The notes under the pieces were generated by a model, which saw only the letters and a list, made by a program, of their open reading frames with translations, ran no database searches and was not told where the DNA came from. 7,021 nt of DNA from CAYMTN01 sp964393335 (GTDB lineage Bacteria > Chloroflexota > Anaerolineae > Aggregatilineales > Aggregatilineaceae), in NCBI GenBank assembly GCA_964393335.1, contig CAYMTN010000257.1, forward strand, positions 1 through 7,021, written 5' to 3'. Both the position numbers and the translations under genes were made by a program. Each line of letters begins with the position of its first letter. The first letter of the stretch is position 1. This document shows positions 1-6,800 of the stretch, piece after piece.

Positions 1-1172
1 GGATCGGGCGGGCGGATGGGGCTGTTGTAGCCTTCGACAACGCCCAGGAAGTTGAACATTTCCTGTTGCGCCGGGCCAAGACTCGGCAGCAGCGCTTCGC
101 GGACGGCAGACGAGATCGGCACGCCACGCTCGGCGAGCAGGATTTCGTTGGCTTCAACCGAGTTGGTGAAGAAGTCGATGAACTTGGCGGCTTCTTCGGG
201 GTGCTTCGAGCTTTTGGCGATCGAGAAGAACATGGACGGTTTGATGAAGTTGCGGGGGTAACCGCCGGCCACGCCCGGCACGGTCCACTCGATGAAATTA
301 CGGTCTTCACCGGCTGCCGTCCAGATCGCAACCAGCATATTGCTCCAGCCATACTCCATCACCGCTTGCTGCGTGACGATATAGCTGTCCTCGGTGCTGG
401 TGCCGGTCCGGGCGAGCGTCTCGTCAATGGGCGGGATCGCGCCAGCGTCCGTCAAGTCCAGCAGCATCTGGAGGTATTCGACAAAGTAGTGGTCCTGGTC
501 CTCAGTATATCCGAGGCCATCACCTGCGGCGTTATAGGCGTAGGCGTCGCAGCAACTGATGTAGAGGCCCTTCCAGTGCTCTGACAGGTGCAGGTTGCCG
601 CCGATTGCGTAAATGCCCAGTTGATCGTGCAGTTTGAGCGCGATTTCCTGGAAGTCGTCCCAGGTCCAGTCGACGGCGGGCAGGTCGATGCCGGCCTGCG
701 CGAATGCGTCCGCGTCGATCACGAATGTCTCTGAGTTGTTGCCCAGGTTGAAACCGTACAGCTTGCCATTAACCCGGCCACCAGCCAGCGACGCGTCGGC
801 AATGTTGGTGGTATCAATCACGCCACTCTCGATGTATTCGTCGAGTGGCAAAAGCTGATCGTTCACCACCCATTCATTGATGCGAGCGTAGTCCTGCTGG
901 ATGATATCCGGCAGTTCACCACCCGCCGCCTGAGTCGCCAGTTTCGTCCAGTGATCGTCCCAGCCAGAAAACTCGTAGACGATATCGACGTTGGGGTTCA
1001 TCTGCTCGTACAGCTCGATGGCGGCAATGGTGCGATCATGACGGTTTTGTGATCCCCACCATGCCATACGCAGCTCGATCTTTTCATCCTGACTAAAGGC
1101 TGAAGCGCTGGGCAGGATCAACGCAATGATCACCAGCAAAACAACCAGCATTCCCTTTTTTGGGGTTTTCAT
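1..1172 (-). CDS. ABC transporter sugar-binding protein (family 1), C-terminus cut by window edge
   Basis: This is an extracellular solute-binding protein that would capture an oligosaccharide for a CUT1-type ABC importer. The frame is open for 390 codons from the ATG at 1172 to the window edge. Family members usually run to about 420-450 residues, so a short C-terminal piece is missing. Residues 1-25 form a Sec signal peptide: MKTPKK, a hydrophobic core, then a probable AxA cleavage site at PSASA|FSQ. There is no lipobox cysteine. The mature N-terminus (IELRMAWWGSQNRHDRT) and segments such as LPDIIQQD, GKLYGFNLGNN, DWTWDDFQEIA and HPEEAAKFIDFF are typical of family 1 binding proteins. The only cysteines are the adjacent pair Cys207-Cys208. 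The ATG is supported by AAGGA 11 nt upstream and by a TAG in another frame of the leader. Permease genes probably follow to the left, outside the window. The family is certain; the ligand is inferred from the neighbouring glycosidases. Confidence 0.93.
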   Translation of the reverse strand, partial: MKTPKKGMLVVLLVIIALILPSASAFSQDEKIELRMAWWGSQNRHDRTIAAIELYEQMNPNVDIVYEFSGWDDHWTKLATQAAGGELPDIIQQDYARINEWVVNDQLLPLDEYIESGVIDTTNIADASLAGGRVNGKLYGFNLGNNSETFVIDADAFAQAGIDLPAVDWTWDDFQEIALKLHDQLGIYAIGGNLHLSEHWKGLYISCCDAYAYNAAGDGLGYTEDQDHYFVEYLQMLLDLTDAGAIPPIDETLARTGTSTEDSYIVTQQAVMEYGWSNMLVAIWTAAGEDRNFIEWTVPGVAGGYPRNFIKPSMFFSIAKSSKHPEEAAKFIDFFTNSVEANEILLAERGVPISSAVREALLPSLGPAQQEMFNFLGVVEGYNSPIRPPD

Positions 1173-1183
1173 CGTCGTGCAAG

Positions 1184-1188
1184 TCCTT
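1184..1188 (-). promoter_or_regulatory. Ribosome binding site of the binding-protein gene
   Basis: Read on the minus strand this is AAGGA within GAAAGGACTT, 11 nt before the ATG at 1172. The spacing is slightly long. No alternative in-frame start with a better site was found. Confidence 0.6.
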
Positions 1189-1256
1189 TCTAGAAAAAAC
1201 AAATCAATTTGAGGCTGAGTCGGCGTTCAGAATGATGAATAGCTGAGATTTCGTGG

Positions 1257-1266
1257 TCACCTCCCC
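1257..1266 (-). promoter_or_regulatory. Orphan Shine-Dalgarno-like sequence in the 5' leader
   Basis: On the minus strand GGGGAGGTGA is an almost perfect match to the anti-Shine-Dalgarno sequence, yet no ATG, GTG or TTG follows within 4-12 nt. It sits inside the roughly 147-nt leader between the predicted transcript start near 1319 and the ATG at 1172. It overlaps a 32-codon open frame (ATG at 1288, TAG at 1190-1192) that has no ribosome site of its own. It may affect mRNA structure or stability, or may be chance. Confidence 0.3.
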
Positions 1267-1307
1267 TGAAGACAAGCCTCCAAACCATGACCGGGCGACA
1301 AATTTCC

Positions 1308-1323
1308 GTGTGATCGTTCACAC
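1308..1323. promoter_or_regulatory. LacI-family operator of the binding-protein gene
   Basis: GTGTGATCGTTCACAC has perfect 6-bp arms (GTGTGA/TCACAC) around a central CpG, the classic LacI-family layout. It begins 2 nt downstream of the -10 box of the minus-strand promoter, so it should cover the transcription start, and a bound repressor would block initiation. Read on the minus strand it differs at only one position from the operator at 2714-2729. Confidence 0.85.
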
Positions 1324-1325
1324 CA

Positions 1326-1355
1326 ATCATATAGTAGAATATTCTGCGGAGTCAA
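1326..1355 (-). promoter_or_regulatory. Sigma70-type promoter of the binding-protein gene
   Basis: On the minus strand the -35 box is TTGACT (1350-1355) and the -10 box is TATGAT (1326-1331), with an 18-nt spacer. The expected start is near 1319, inside the operator at 1308-1323. The 49-bp block 1308-1356 matches 2681-2729 at 39 positions when aligned without gaps in the transcribed direction. Confidence 0.82.
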
Positions 1356-1428
1356 CATTTTCCTCAAAACTCGGTGGGAATCAGGCGATTTTCCCCGCGC
1401 CTGCCGGGAAGACCAGGGGCCGGAGGGT

Positions 1429-1444
1429 GCGTGAACGAACACGC
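1429..1444. promoter_or_regulatory. Auxiliary LacI-family operator without its own promoter
   Basis: GCGTGAACGAACACGC lies within a perfect inverted repeat TGCGTG-AACGAA-CACGCA (1428-1445) and has the same central CpG. It fits the GYGTGWWC half-site on both sides. No -10 box flanks it on either strand. Its centre lies 121 bp from the centre of the operator at 1308-1323, on the upstream side of that promoter. It may be an auxiliary site. Confidence 0.6.
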
Positions 1445-1500
1445 AGCGAGTTGACGTCATTCAGAACAGGCGGGAAAAGATCACCATCCAGGCGTGAAAA

Positions 1501-1527
1501 CCAAACAAAAGCAGGCTGCGACCTGCC
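1501..1527 (-). terminator. Probable intrinsic terminator of the lacI-type gene
   Basis: On the minus strand, about 30 nt after the repressor's stop codon, a hairpin GCAGG-TCGCAG-CCTGC (1511-1526) is followed directly by TTTTGTTTGG. A U-G wobble can extend the stem inward. The stem is short but GC-rich, and its position suits ending the repressor transcript before the binding-protein promoter. Confidence 0.6.
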
Positions 1528-1556
1528 AACCGGCACACTTGCAGACTATGACGCGG

Positions 1557-2570
1557 TCATTTCAGCGGGCGCGTGCTTTCGCGCGTGACCAGATGCGGCA
1601 GCAAAATATGCTGGTGCGGCACGATATCGGGATCATTGATCCGCTCAAAGAGAAATTGGAACGCCAACCGGCTCTGCAAGGCGAAATCAAACGCTACCGT
1701 CGTTAGCGGCGGGTCCAGGAACGCGGCGTGCGGCGAATTGTCGTAACTGACCACCGACACGTCGTCAGGCACGCGCAGCCCCTGTTCGCGCAGCGCGTAC
1801 AGCGCCCCAATCGCCATGTGATCGTTAGCAATCAGCACGGCTGTGAACTTTTCACCGCTGTTGAGCAGCTTACACATCCCCTCGTAGCCGGTTTCAATCG
1901 CGTTTTTGGTGGTCGTGTAATCACCATGCGCGCGGGGGCCCGGTCTGAGGCCATTTTTAGCCAGTGTCTTCTTCCAGATTTCGTAACGCCACGAGGCGTT
2001 GATCGCCTGGAGCGTGCCGGTTACCACGCCGATCTCACGATGGCCCAGGTCGATCAGGTGCTGGACGGCGAGCTCCGTAGCACGAATCTGATCGTAGCCC
2101 ACCCAGGTGATCCACTTGGAGTTCAGGACGAAATCACGCCGCACAATCGGAATATCACGGCACATCGCCAGCAAATCAGCATCGTCGATGTTCAATTTGG
2201 GCGCATAGAGGAAGATGCCCTCGGCCATCTGCATGGCAGCTTTATCCAGCGCCTGGGGAAGGTCTTTGAGTGTGCAATCCGTGTAAATCGCGGAATAATC
2301 GCCCCACTGGACCGTCTTCAACAGCGGCACTTCAAACGGAAACTCGGCATCAACGGAGATGAGCTGGATCGTCGCCGAACGCTGGGTTTTCAGCATCTGC
2401 GCACCTTTGTTGCGCTGATAGTCCAGCTTTTTGATGGCTAACAACACCCGTTCGCGCGTGTCAGGCGCAACGCGCGGGTGCGCGTTCAGCACACGCGAGA
2501 CTGTTTGATACGATACGCCTGCCTCGTCCGCCACATCAACGATGGTCGGGCGTTTGTTTTTGGTGGTCAT
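1557..2570 (-). CDS. LacI-family transcriptional repressor
   Basis: This 337-residue sugar-responsive repressor probably controls the flanking genes and itself. Residues 9-65 form the LacI DNA-binding domain: TIVDVADEAGVSYQTVSRVLN, then the hinge helix around NKGAQML (54-60). Tyr21, Gln22 and Arg26 match the base-reading Tyr17, Gln18 and Arg22 of E. coli LacI. The rest is a periplasmic-binding-protein-like core. Arg195 (SWR) and Asp250 (IANDHMA) match the inducer-contacting Arg197 and Asp274 of LacI, and DDVSVVSYD is also typical. The protein ends straight after the core, so it lacks LacI's C-terminal tetramerisation helix and is probably a dimer. The frame could begin at a TTG (2588), but the ATG at 2570 has GGGGAG 10 nt upstream and gives the normal family N-terminus. 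The effector is unknown, perhaps a galactosyl- or uronate-containing sugar. Confidence 0.95.
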   Translation of the reverse strand: MTTKNKRPTIVDVADEAGVSYQTVSRVLNAHPRVAPDTRERVLLAIKKLDYQRNKGAQMLKTQRSATIQLISVDAEFPFEVPLLKTVQWGDYSAIYTDCTLKDLPQALDKAAMQMAEGIFLYAPKLNIDDADLLAMCRDIPIVRRDFVLNSKWITWVGYDQIRATELAVQHLIDLGHREIGVVTGTLQAINASWRYEIWKKTLAKNGLRPGPRAHGDYTTTKNAIETGYEGMCKLLNSGEKFTAVLIANDHMAIGALYALREQGLRVPDDVSVVSYDNSPHAAFLDPPLTTVAFDFALQSRLAFQFLFERINDPDIVPHQHILLPHLVTRESTRPLK

Positions 2571-2580
2571 GGCAGCACCA

Positions 2581-2586
2581 CTCCCC
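2581..2586 (-). promoter_or_regulatory. Ribosome binding site that decides the repressor start
   Basis: On the minus strand GGGGAG lies 10 nt before the ATG at 2570. The alternative TTG start at 2588 overlaps this site and has no ribosome site of its own, so the ATG is preferred. Confidence 0.7.
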
Positions 2587-2591
2587 AATCT

Positions 2592-2607
2592 GTGTGTTCG
2601 ATCACAC
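2592..2607. promoter_or_regulatory. LacI-family operator of the repressor gene (autoregulation)
   Basis: GTGTGTTCGATCACAC has 5-bp arms (GTGTG/CACAC) and a central CpG. It starts 2 nt downstream of the -10 box of the minus-strand repressor promoter, the same placement as at the other two promoters, which suggests negative autoregulation. Its centre is 122 bp from that of the operator at 2714-2729. Confidence 0.78.
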
Positions 2608-2609
2608 TA

Positions 2610-2618
2610 GTTATACCA
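2610..2618 (-). promoter_or_regulatory. Extended -10 promoter of the repressor gene
   Basis: On the minus strand TGGTATAAC gives an extended -10 (TGn) plus TATAAC at 2610-2615. No good -35 hexamer exists at 17-18 nt; the bases there are ACGCCC or TACGCC. The predicted start near 2603 lies inside the operator at 2592-2607. A weak, extended -10 promoter suits low expression of a repressor. Confidence 0.6.
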
Positions 2619-2623
2619 TGTTT

Positions 2624-2639
2624 TACGCCAAAGGGCGTA
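2624..2639. repeat. Short perfect inverted repeat upstream of the repressor promoter
   Basis: TACGCC-AAAG-GGCGTA is a perfect 6-bp inverted repeat with a 4-nt centre. It occupies the place where the -35 box of the repressor promoter would be. It does not match the GYGTGWWC operator half-site. It might be a site for a second regulator, or chance. Confidence 0.35.
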
Positions 2640-2681
2640 TCTTTCTGGTTTTTCTTCGCAATATTACGATCATTTCGGGTG

Positions 2682-2711
2682 TTGACACCGCCTGATGTTC
2701 TCTTATATGAT
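2682..2711 (+). promoter_or_regulatory. Sigma70-type promoter of the hydrolase-galactosidase operon
   Basis: A consensus -35 box TTGACA (2682-2687) and -10 box TATGAT (2706-2711) are separated by 18 nt. The expected start is near 2718, inside the operator at 2714-2729, leaving a leader of about 50 nt. Sequence and spacing closely match the binding-protein promoter at 1326-1355. It diverges from the repressor promoter. Confidence 0.87.
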
Positions 2712-2713
2712 AC

Positions 2714-2729
2714 GCGTGAACGATCACAC
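2714..2729. promoter_or_regulatory. LacI-family operator of the hydrolase-galactosidase operon
   Basis: GCGTGAACGATCACAC has a central CpG and half-sites GCGTGAAC and GTGTGATC. It begins 2 nt after the -10 box and so covers the predicted start at about 2718. It is identical, apart from one base, to the reverse complement of the operator at 1308-1323. Confidence 0.83.
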
Positions 2730-2755
2730 ATTTTTCTGATCGAGAAAGGTTTTTT

Positions 2756-2759
2756 AGGA
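2756..2759 (+). promoter_or_regulatory. Ribosome binding site of the uronyl hydrolase gene
   Basis: AGGA lies 7 nt before the ATG at 2767, in a T-rich leader. The spacing is good and supports this start. Confidence 0.65.
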
Positions 2760-2766
2760 CAACCCA

Positions 2767-3834
2767 ATGAACGACAAACTGTCCGACACGATTGGGCGCG
2801 TCGCTGATGCCACCATCACCCTCATGCGTAATGAGTACGAAATTCAGGAACCGGCCATCTATCGCGGGGATTGGCAACCCGGCGTTGGATTATATGGTTT
2901 GTTGCGAGCTTATGAATCGACCGGCGAACAGCGATACCTGGACTACACCCAATATTACATCAACCGGCTGGTGGACGTCGATCTGGTCAGTTATTCGATC
3001 AACGGCTCGATGTTATTCGAAATCATCCTCAAGTTGTATGAATATACCGGCGAAAAGCGTTATTATACCGAACTGCGCTATTTTCTCCGCTGGCTGCTTC
3101 GCAGCGCGACCAAGTGCCAGAACGGCTGCTTTGAGCACTCGTGGATCGAAACAGATGTAAGCCTGACCGGGCAGGTCTGGATCGACACGTTGTTCATGGC
3201 CGGGATCGTGCTGGCGGATTCGTATCGCGTGTTGAGGCGTGACGATTGCCGGGCAGAGGTCATCCAGCAGTACTACGCGCACCAGGCATGTTTACAGGAC
3301 CCCCATACCGGCCTTTACCGTCATTTGTACGACGGCAATACCGACAGCCACATGGCGGGTGTATTCTGGGGGCGCGGCAACGGCTGGATGGCGGCCAGCA
3401 CGGTCGATATCCTGGCCGCGTTCGGACACGAAGACCCGGCCTATCACGCCATCGCCAGCTCGTTCCGGGAACAAATGAACACCGTCAAGCAGCTTCAGGA
3501 GTCGAATGGTATGTTTCACACTATTTTGAACGATCCTGACAGCTATCAGGAGATGTCGGCCACCGCAGCGTTGGGTTACGCCTCCCTGAAAGGCGTCCGG
3601 CTGGGGCTGCTCGATGCCAGCTTCAAAACAGCCGGGGAAAAGGCCGCCCAGGCCGTGATGCAGCATGTCAAACCGGACGGAATCGTCGATCATGTGTCGA
3701 GCGGCACGTCCGGTTTCATCACCTACGAAGATTACAACGCGATCCCGATCGCACCGCGCCTGTACGGGCAGGCACTGGCGATTATGGTATTGGCCGAACA
3801 AAGTGTTGTGGAAGAAAAAAAGGTGACGGTTTGA
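2767..3834 (+). CDS. GH88/GH105-type unsaturated uronyl (rhamnogalacturonyl) hydrolase
   Basis: This 355-residue protein has no signal peptide, so it probably acts in the cytoplasm on imported oligosaccharides. GH88/GH105 enzymes hydrate the double bond of the 4,5-unsaturated uronic acid left by polysaccharide lyases, which releases that residue. Family landmarks are the alpha-barrel repeats GLYGLLRAYESTGEQRYLDY and LKLYEYTGEKRY, then GQVWIDTLFMAG (134-146), whose Asp140 corresponds to the catalytic Asp143 of B. subtilis YteR. HMAGVFWGRGNGWM (195-208) and LNDPDSYQEMSATA (254-267) follow. The second carboxylate expected about 12 residues before the LY of the next helix appears to be Asn79, by manual alignment. 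The length suits the family (about 350-380). It is first in an operon with the GH2 gene, under a LacI-type operator. The family is secure. The exact substrate (rhamnogalacturonan, other pectic or glycosaminoglycan-like fragment) is not determined. Confidence 0.88.
   Translation: MNDKLSDTIGRVADATITLMRNEYEIQEPAIYRGDWQPGVGLYGLLRAYESTGEQRYLDYTQYYINRLVDVDLVSYSINGSMLFEIILKLYEYTGEKRYYTELRYFLRWLLRSATKCQNGCFEHSWIETDVSLTGQVWIDTLFMAGIVLADSYRVLRRDDCRAEVIQQYYAHQACLQDPHTGLYRHLYDGNTDSHMAGVFWGRGNGWMAASTVDILAAFGHEDPAYHAIASSFREQMNTVKQLQESNGMFHTILNDPDSYQEMSATAALGYASLKGVRLGLLDASFKTAGEKAAQAVMQHVKPDGIVDHVSSGTSGFITYEDYNAIPIAPRLYGQALAIMVLAEQSVVEEKKVTV
3821..3826 (+). promoter_or_regulatory. Ribosome binding site that decides the beta-galactosidase start
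   Basis: AGGTGA after an A-rich run, within the last codons of the upstream gene, lies 10 nt before the ATG at 3837. An in-frame TTG at 3831 overlaps the upstream TGA but is only 4 nt from this site, so the ATG is preferred. Confidence 0.6.
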
Positions 3835-3836
3835 GC

Positions 3837-6800
3837 ATGAGCCATGATTGGCAGAATCCCCAGGTTGTTGGCCGGAACAAAGAACCGGGGCACGTGCCCT
3901 TGCGACCATTCGCTGACGCGCAGTCAGCGCGAGATGGGGACGTAGCCGCCCCGTTTTTGAGACTACTCAACGGCACCTGGAAATTTCTGTGTGTGCCCAA
4001 CCCGCGCGCCATCCCGGCTGATTTCCACACGCCAGATTTTGACGACGCGGCGTGGGGCACCATCGCCGTGCCGGGCAACTGGCAGTTACAGCCCGGCGCG
4101 AGTCACGACCAGCCGATCTACACCAATGTCCAGTACCCATTTCCGGTTGACGAACACCTGAGCGTGCCCCAGGACGACAACCCAACCGGGCTGTATCGTT
4201 TGGCGTTTACCGTCCCGCCGGAATGGGATGGGCGGCGGGTATTCCTGGCCTTCGAGGGAGTCGATTCGGCGTTTCACCTCTGGCTGAACGGTGAGCCGGT
4301 CGGTTACAGCCAGGACAGCCGTCTCCCGGCTGAATTTGACGTGACGCCTTATCTGCGCCCCGGCGAGAACGTGTTGGCGGCGCAGGTTTACCGCTGGTCG
4401 GATGGCAGTTACCTCGAAGACCAGGATTACTGGCGCTTGAGCGGCATTTTCCGTGACGTGGTCCTCTGGTCCGCGCCGCCGGTTCATGTGAGCGATTACC
4501 ACATCAGCACCGGGTTCGACTCCACGTATGACAATGCCGCGCTCACGCTGGCCGTCAGTGTGCGTAATCACACCGGGCAGGACGCCGCCGGGTACCGCGT
4601 CGAAGCGATGCTCTACGCAGCCGATCAGACTCCGGTGTGGGATGCGCCGCTCGCCGCCGGGGTGCAGGTTGGCGCAGGCGATACGACCACGCTCAGGCTG
4701 GCGCGGGACGTGCGCGCGCCCCGACCATGGTCGGCGGAAGTGCCCACTCTCTACACGCTCCTGATCACGCTGAGCGACGCGGCAAACACAGCCGTGCACA
4801 GCGAGCGCTGCCGTGTTGGATTCCGCGAAGTGGCGATCGTCGATGGCGTGTTGTGTCTGAACGGCGCGCCGCTGACGCTGAAGGGCGTGAACCTGCACGA
4901 GCACCATCCCGACACCGGGCACACCGTCACGCGTGAGACGATGATCGCGGATATTCTGTTGATGAAGCGCTTTAATGTTAACGCCGTGCGCACGTCGCAC
5001 TACCCGCAGCAATCGCTGTGGTACGACCTGTGCGACGAGTATGGCCTGTATGTGATCGACGAAGCGAATCTCGAAACGCACGGCATCTGGGACCGCCTGA
5101 CCAAAGACCCCACCTGGGAATTAGCGTTTATGGAACGCGGAATCCGGATGGTCGAGCGCGATAAGAATCACGCGTGTGTCATCATCTGGTCGCTGGGGAA
5201 CGAATCCGGCAGCGGGCCAAACCACGCCCGGATGGCGGACTGGATTCACGCCCACGATCCGGCGCGCCCGGTTCACTACCAATCCGCGCGGGATGCGTCG
5301 TTCGTGGACATGATCAGCGTGATGTACCCTACCCTGGACACCCTGACGCAGCTCGCCAACGATCCTGGCGATCCGCGCCCGGTGGTGATGTGCGAGTACG
5401 CGCATTCGATGGGTAACAGCACCGGCAACCTGCGCGAATACTGGGACATCGTCGAAGATTCGCCGCGCGTGATGGGCGGTTTCATTTGGGATTGGGTCGA
5501 TCAGGGCCTGCGCCGTATCACCGAAGACGGCGAGATGTGGTTCGCTCACGGTGGTGATTTCGGGGATGGCCCCAACGACGGCGCGTTCTGCCTGAACGGG
5601 CTGGTCACGCCCGACCGCGAACCGCATCCGGCCATGTGGGAAGTCAAAAAAGTTCACCAGCCGGTGCGGATCGAACCGGTGGATGTCATGCGCGGTCGGG
5701 TGCGCATCGCCAACCACCACCACGCCGCCGATCTCAGTTATCTCGATCTGGTCTGGTCGCTGGCTGCCAATGGTGAGGTGATCCAATCCGGCAGGCTGCC
5801 ACCGCTCGACCTGCCCGCCGGAGCCGCGCAGGAGGTCGTGATCCCGGTGACGGTGCCGGACGCTCAGCCAGGGGTCGAATACTGGCTGGACGTGGGTTTT
5901 GTGCTGGCCCGCGACACGATCTGGGCCAGACGTGGCCACGAAGTCGCCTGGGAGCAGTTCAAGCTGCCGGTGCATGTGCCCCGGTCCACGCTGCCGGTCG
6001 CGTCAATGCCCGCGCTCGACCTGGCCGACGAGGAGACGGCGCTCACGATCTCCGGCGTGGATTTTTCGCTCGTAGTTGACAAAACATCCGGGCGGCTGGT
6101 GTCGTTCCGGCACCATGACCACGACCTGCTGGTTCACGGCCCGGCGGTCAACCTGTGGCGGGCACCCACCCACAACGACGAAACCGGCGAATACTTCCGG
6201 GGCATAGCGCTGGCCGCGCTGTGGCGCTCCGCCGGGCTGGACCGGTTGGTTGAAAATTGTAACTCCGTCGAATGGGAGCGCATCAGCCCGCAAAAAATCC
6301 GCGTCTCGGTGACGACGACCGCCAGCGCCGGGGATTCTCGCAGCGCGGAGGCTGTCACGGGCACGACCCAGATCGACTGCAAATACGTGTATACGATCTA
6401 CGGCAGCGGCGACTGGGTGCTGGCCTATGACGTGCTGCCGCGCGGCAGCCTGCCATTCCTGCCGCGTATTGGCCTGACCCTGACGCTGCCCGGCGACTAT
6501 GAACGCTTCACATGGTACGGGCGCGGTCCGCACGAAACCTACCCGGACCGCAAACTCGGCGCGAAGATCGGCCTTTATTCGGGCACAGTGGGCGAGCAGT
6601 ATTTTCCGTACATCGTGCCGCAGGAAAACGGGAACAAGTCCGATGTGCGCTGGGCGACGTTCACCACTGCACGCGGGGCCGGTTTGATGGTGATGGGCCT
6701 GCCCCTGATCAACGTCAGCGCCCACCACTATACCGCGCACGATCTGGCCAGTGCGCGCCACACCTGCGACCTGCACCCCCGCGACACGATCACGCTGAAC

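Noticed and set aside
66..584. Plus-strand open frame at the left edge
   Set aside because: It is antisense to the binding-protein gene, whose frame is continuous through the whole stretch and has clear family features.
856..866. TGATCGTTCAC, the core of the operator, within the binding-protein gene
   Set aside because: The outer bases do not fit the half-site on either side (11 of 16 positions match), and the bases encode the protein segment VVNDQ. An internal operator like lac O2 is possible, but chance is as likely.
1190..1288. 32-codon open frame (minus strand) as a leader peptide before the binding-protein gene
   Set aside because: It has no ribosome binding site before its ATG, and its composition does not resemble a known leader peptide. 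It is described only as part of the leader.
1817..1826. TGTGATCGTT inside the repressor gene, matching one operator half
   Set aside because: The second half does not match, and the bases encode the conserved inducer-binding segment ANDHMA.
1728..2441. Plus-strand 237-codon open frame
   Set aside because: It is antisense to the repressor gene, which has a complete LacI-family structure.
2678..2689. Palindrome GGTGTTGACACC around the -35 box of the enzyme operon
   Set aside because: It is mostly explained by the TTGACA box itself, and the sister promoter at 1326-1355 lacks the flanking bases.
4086..5081. Long minus-strand open frame opposite the beta-galactosidase gene (also 5121-5975 and 6003-6809)
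   Set aside because: These are antisense shadows in a GC-rich coding region. They show no recognisable domain, while the plus strand encodes an unmistakable GH2 enzyme.
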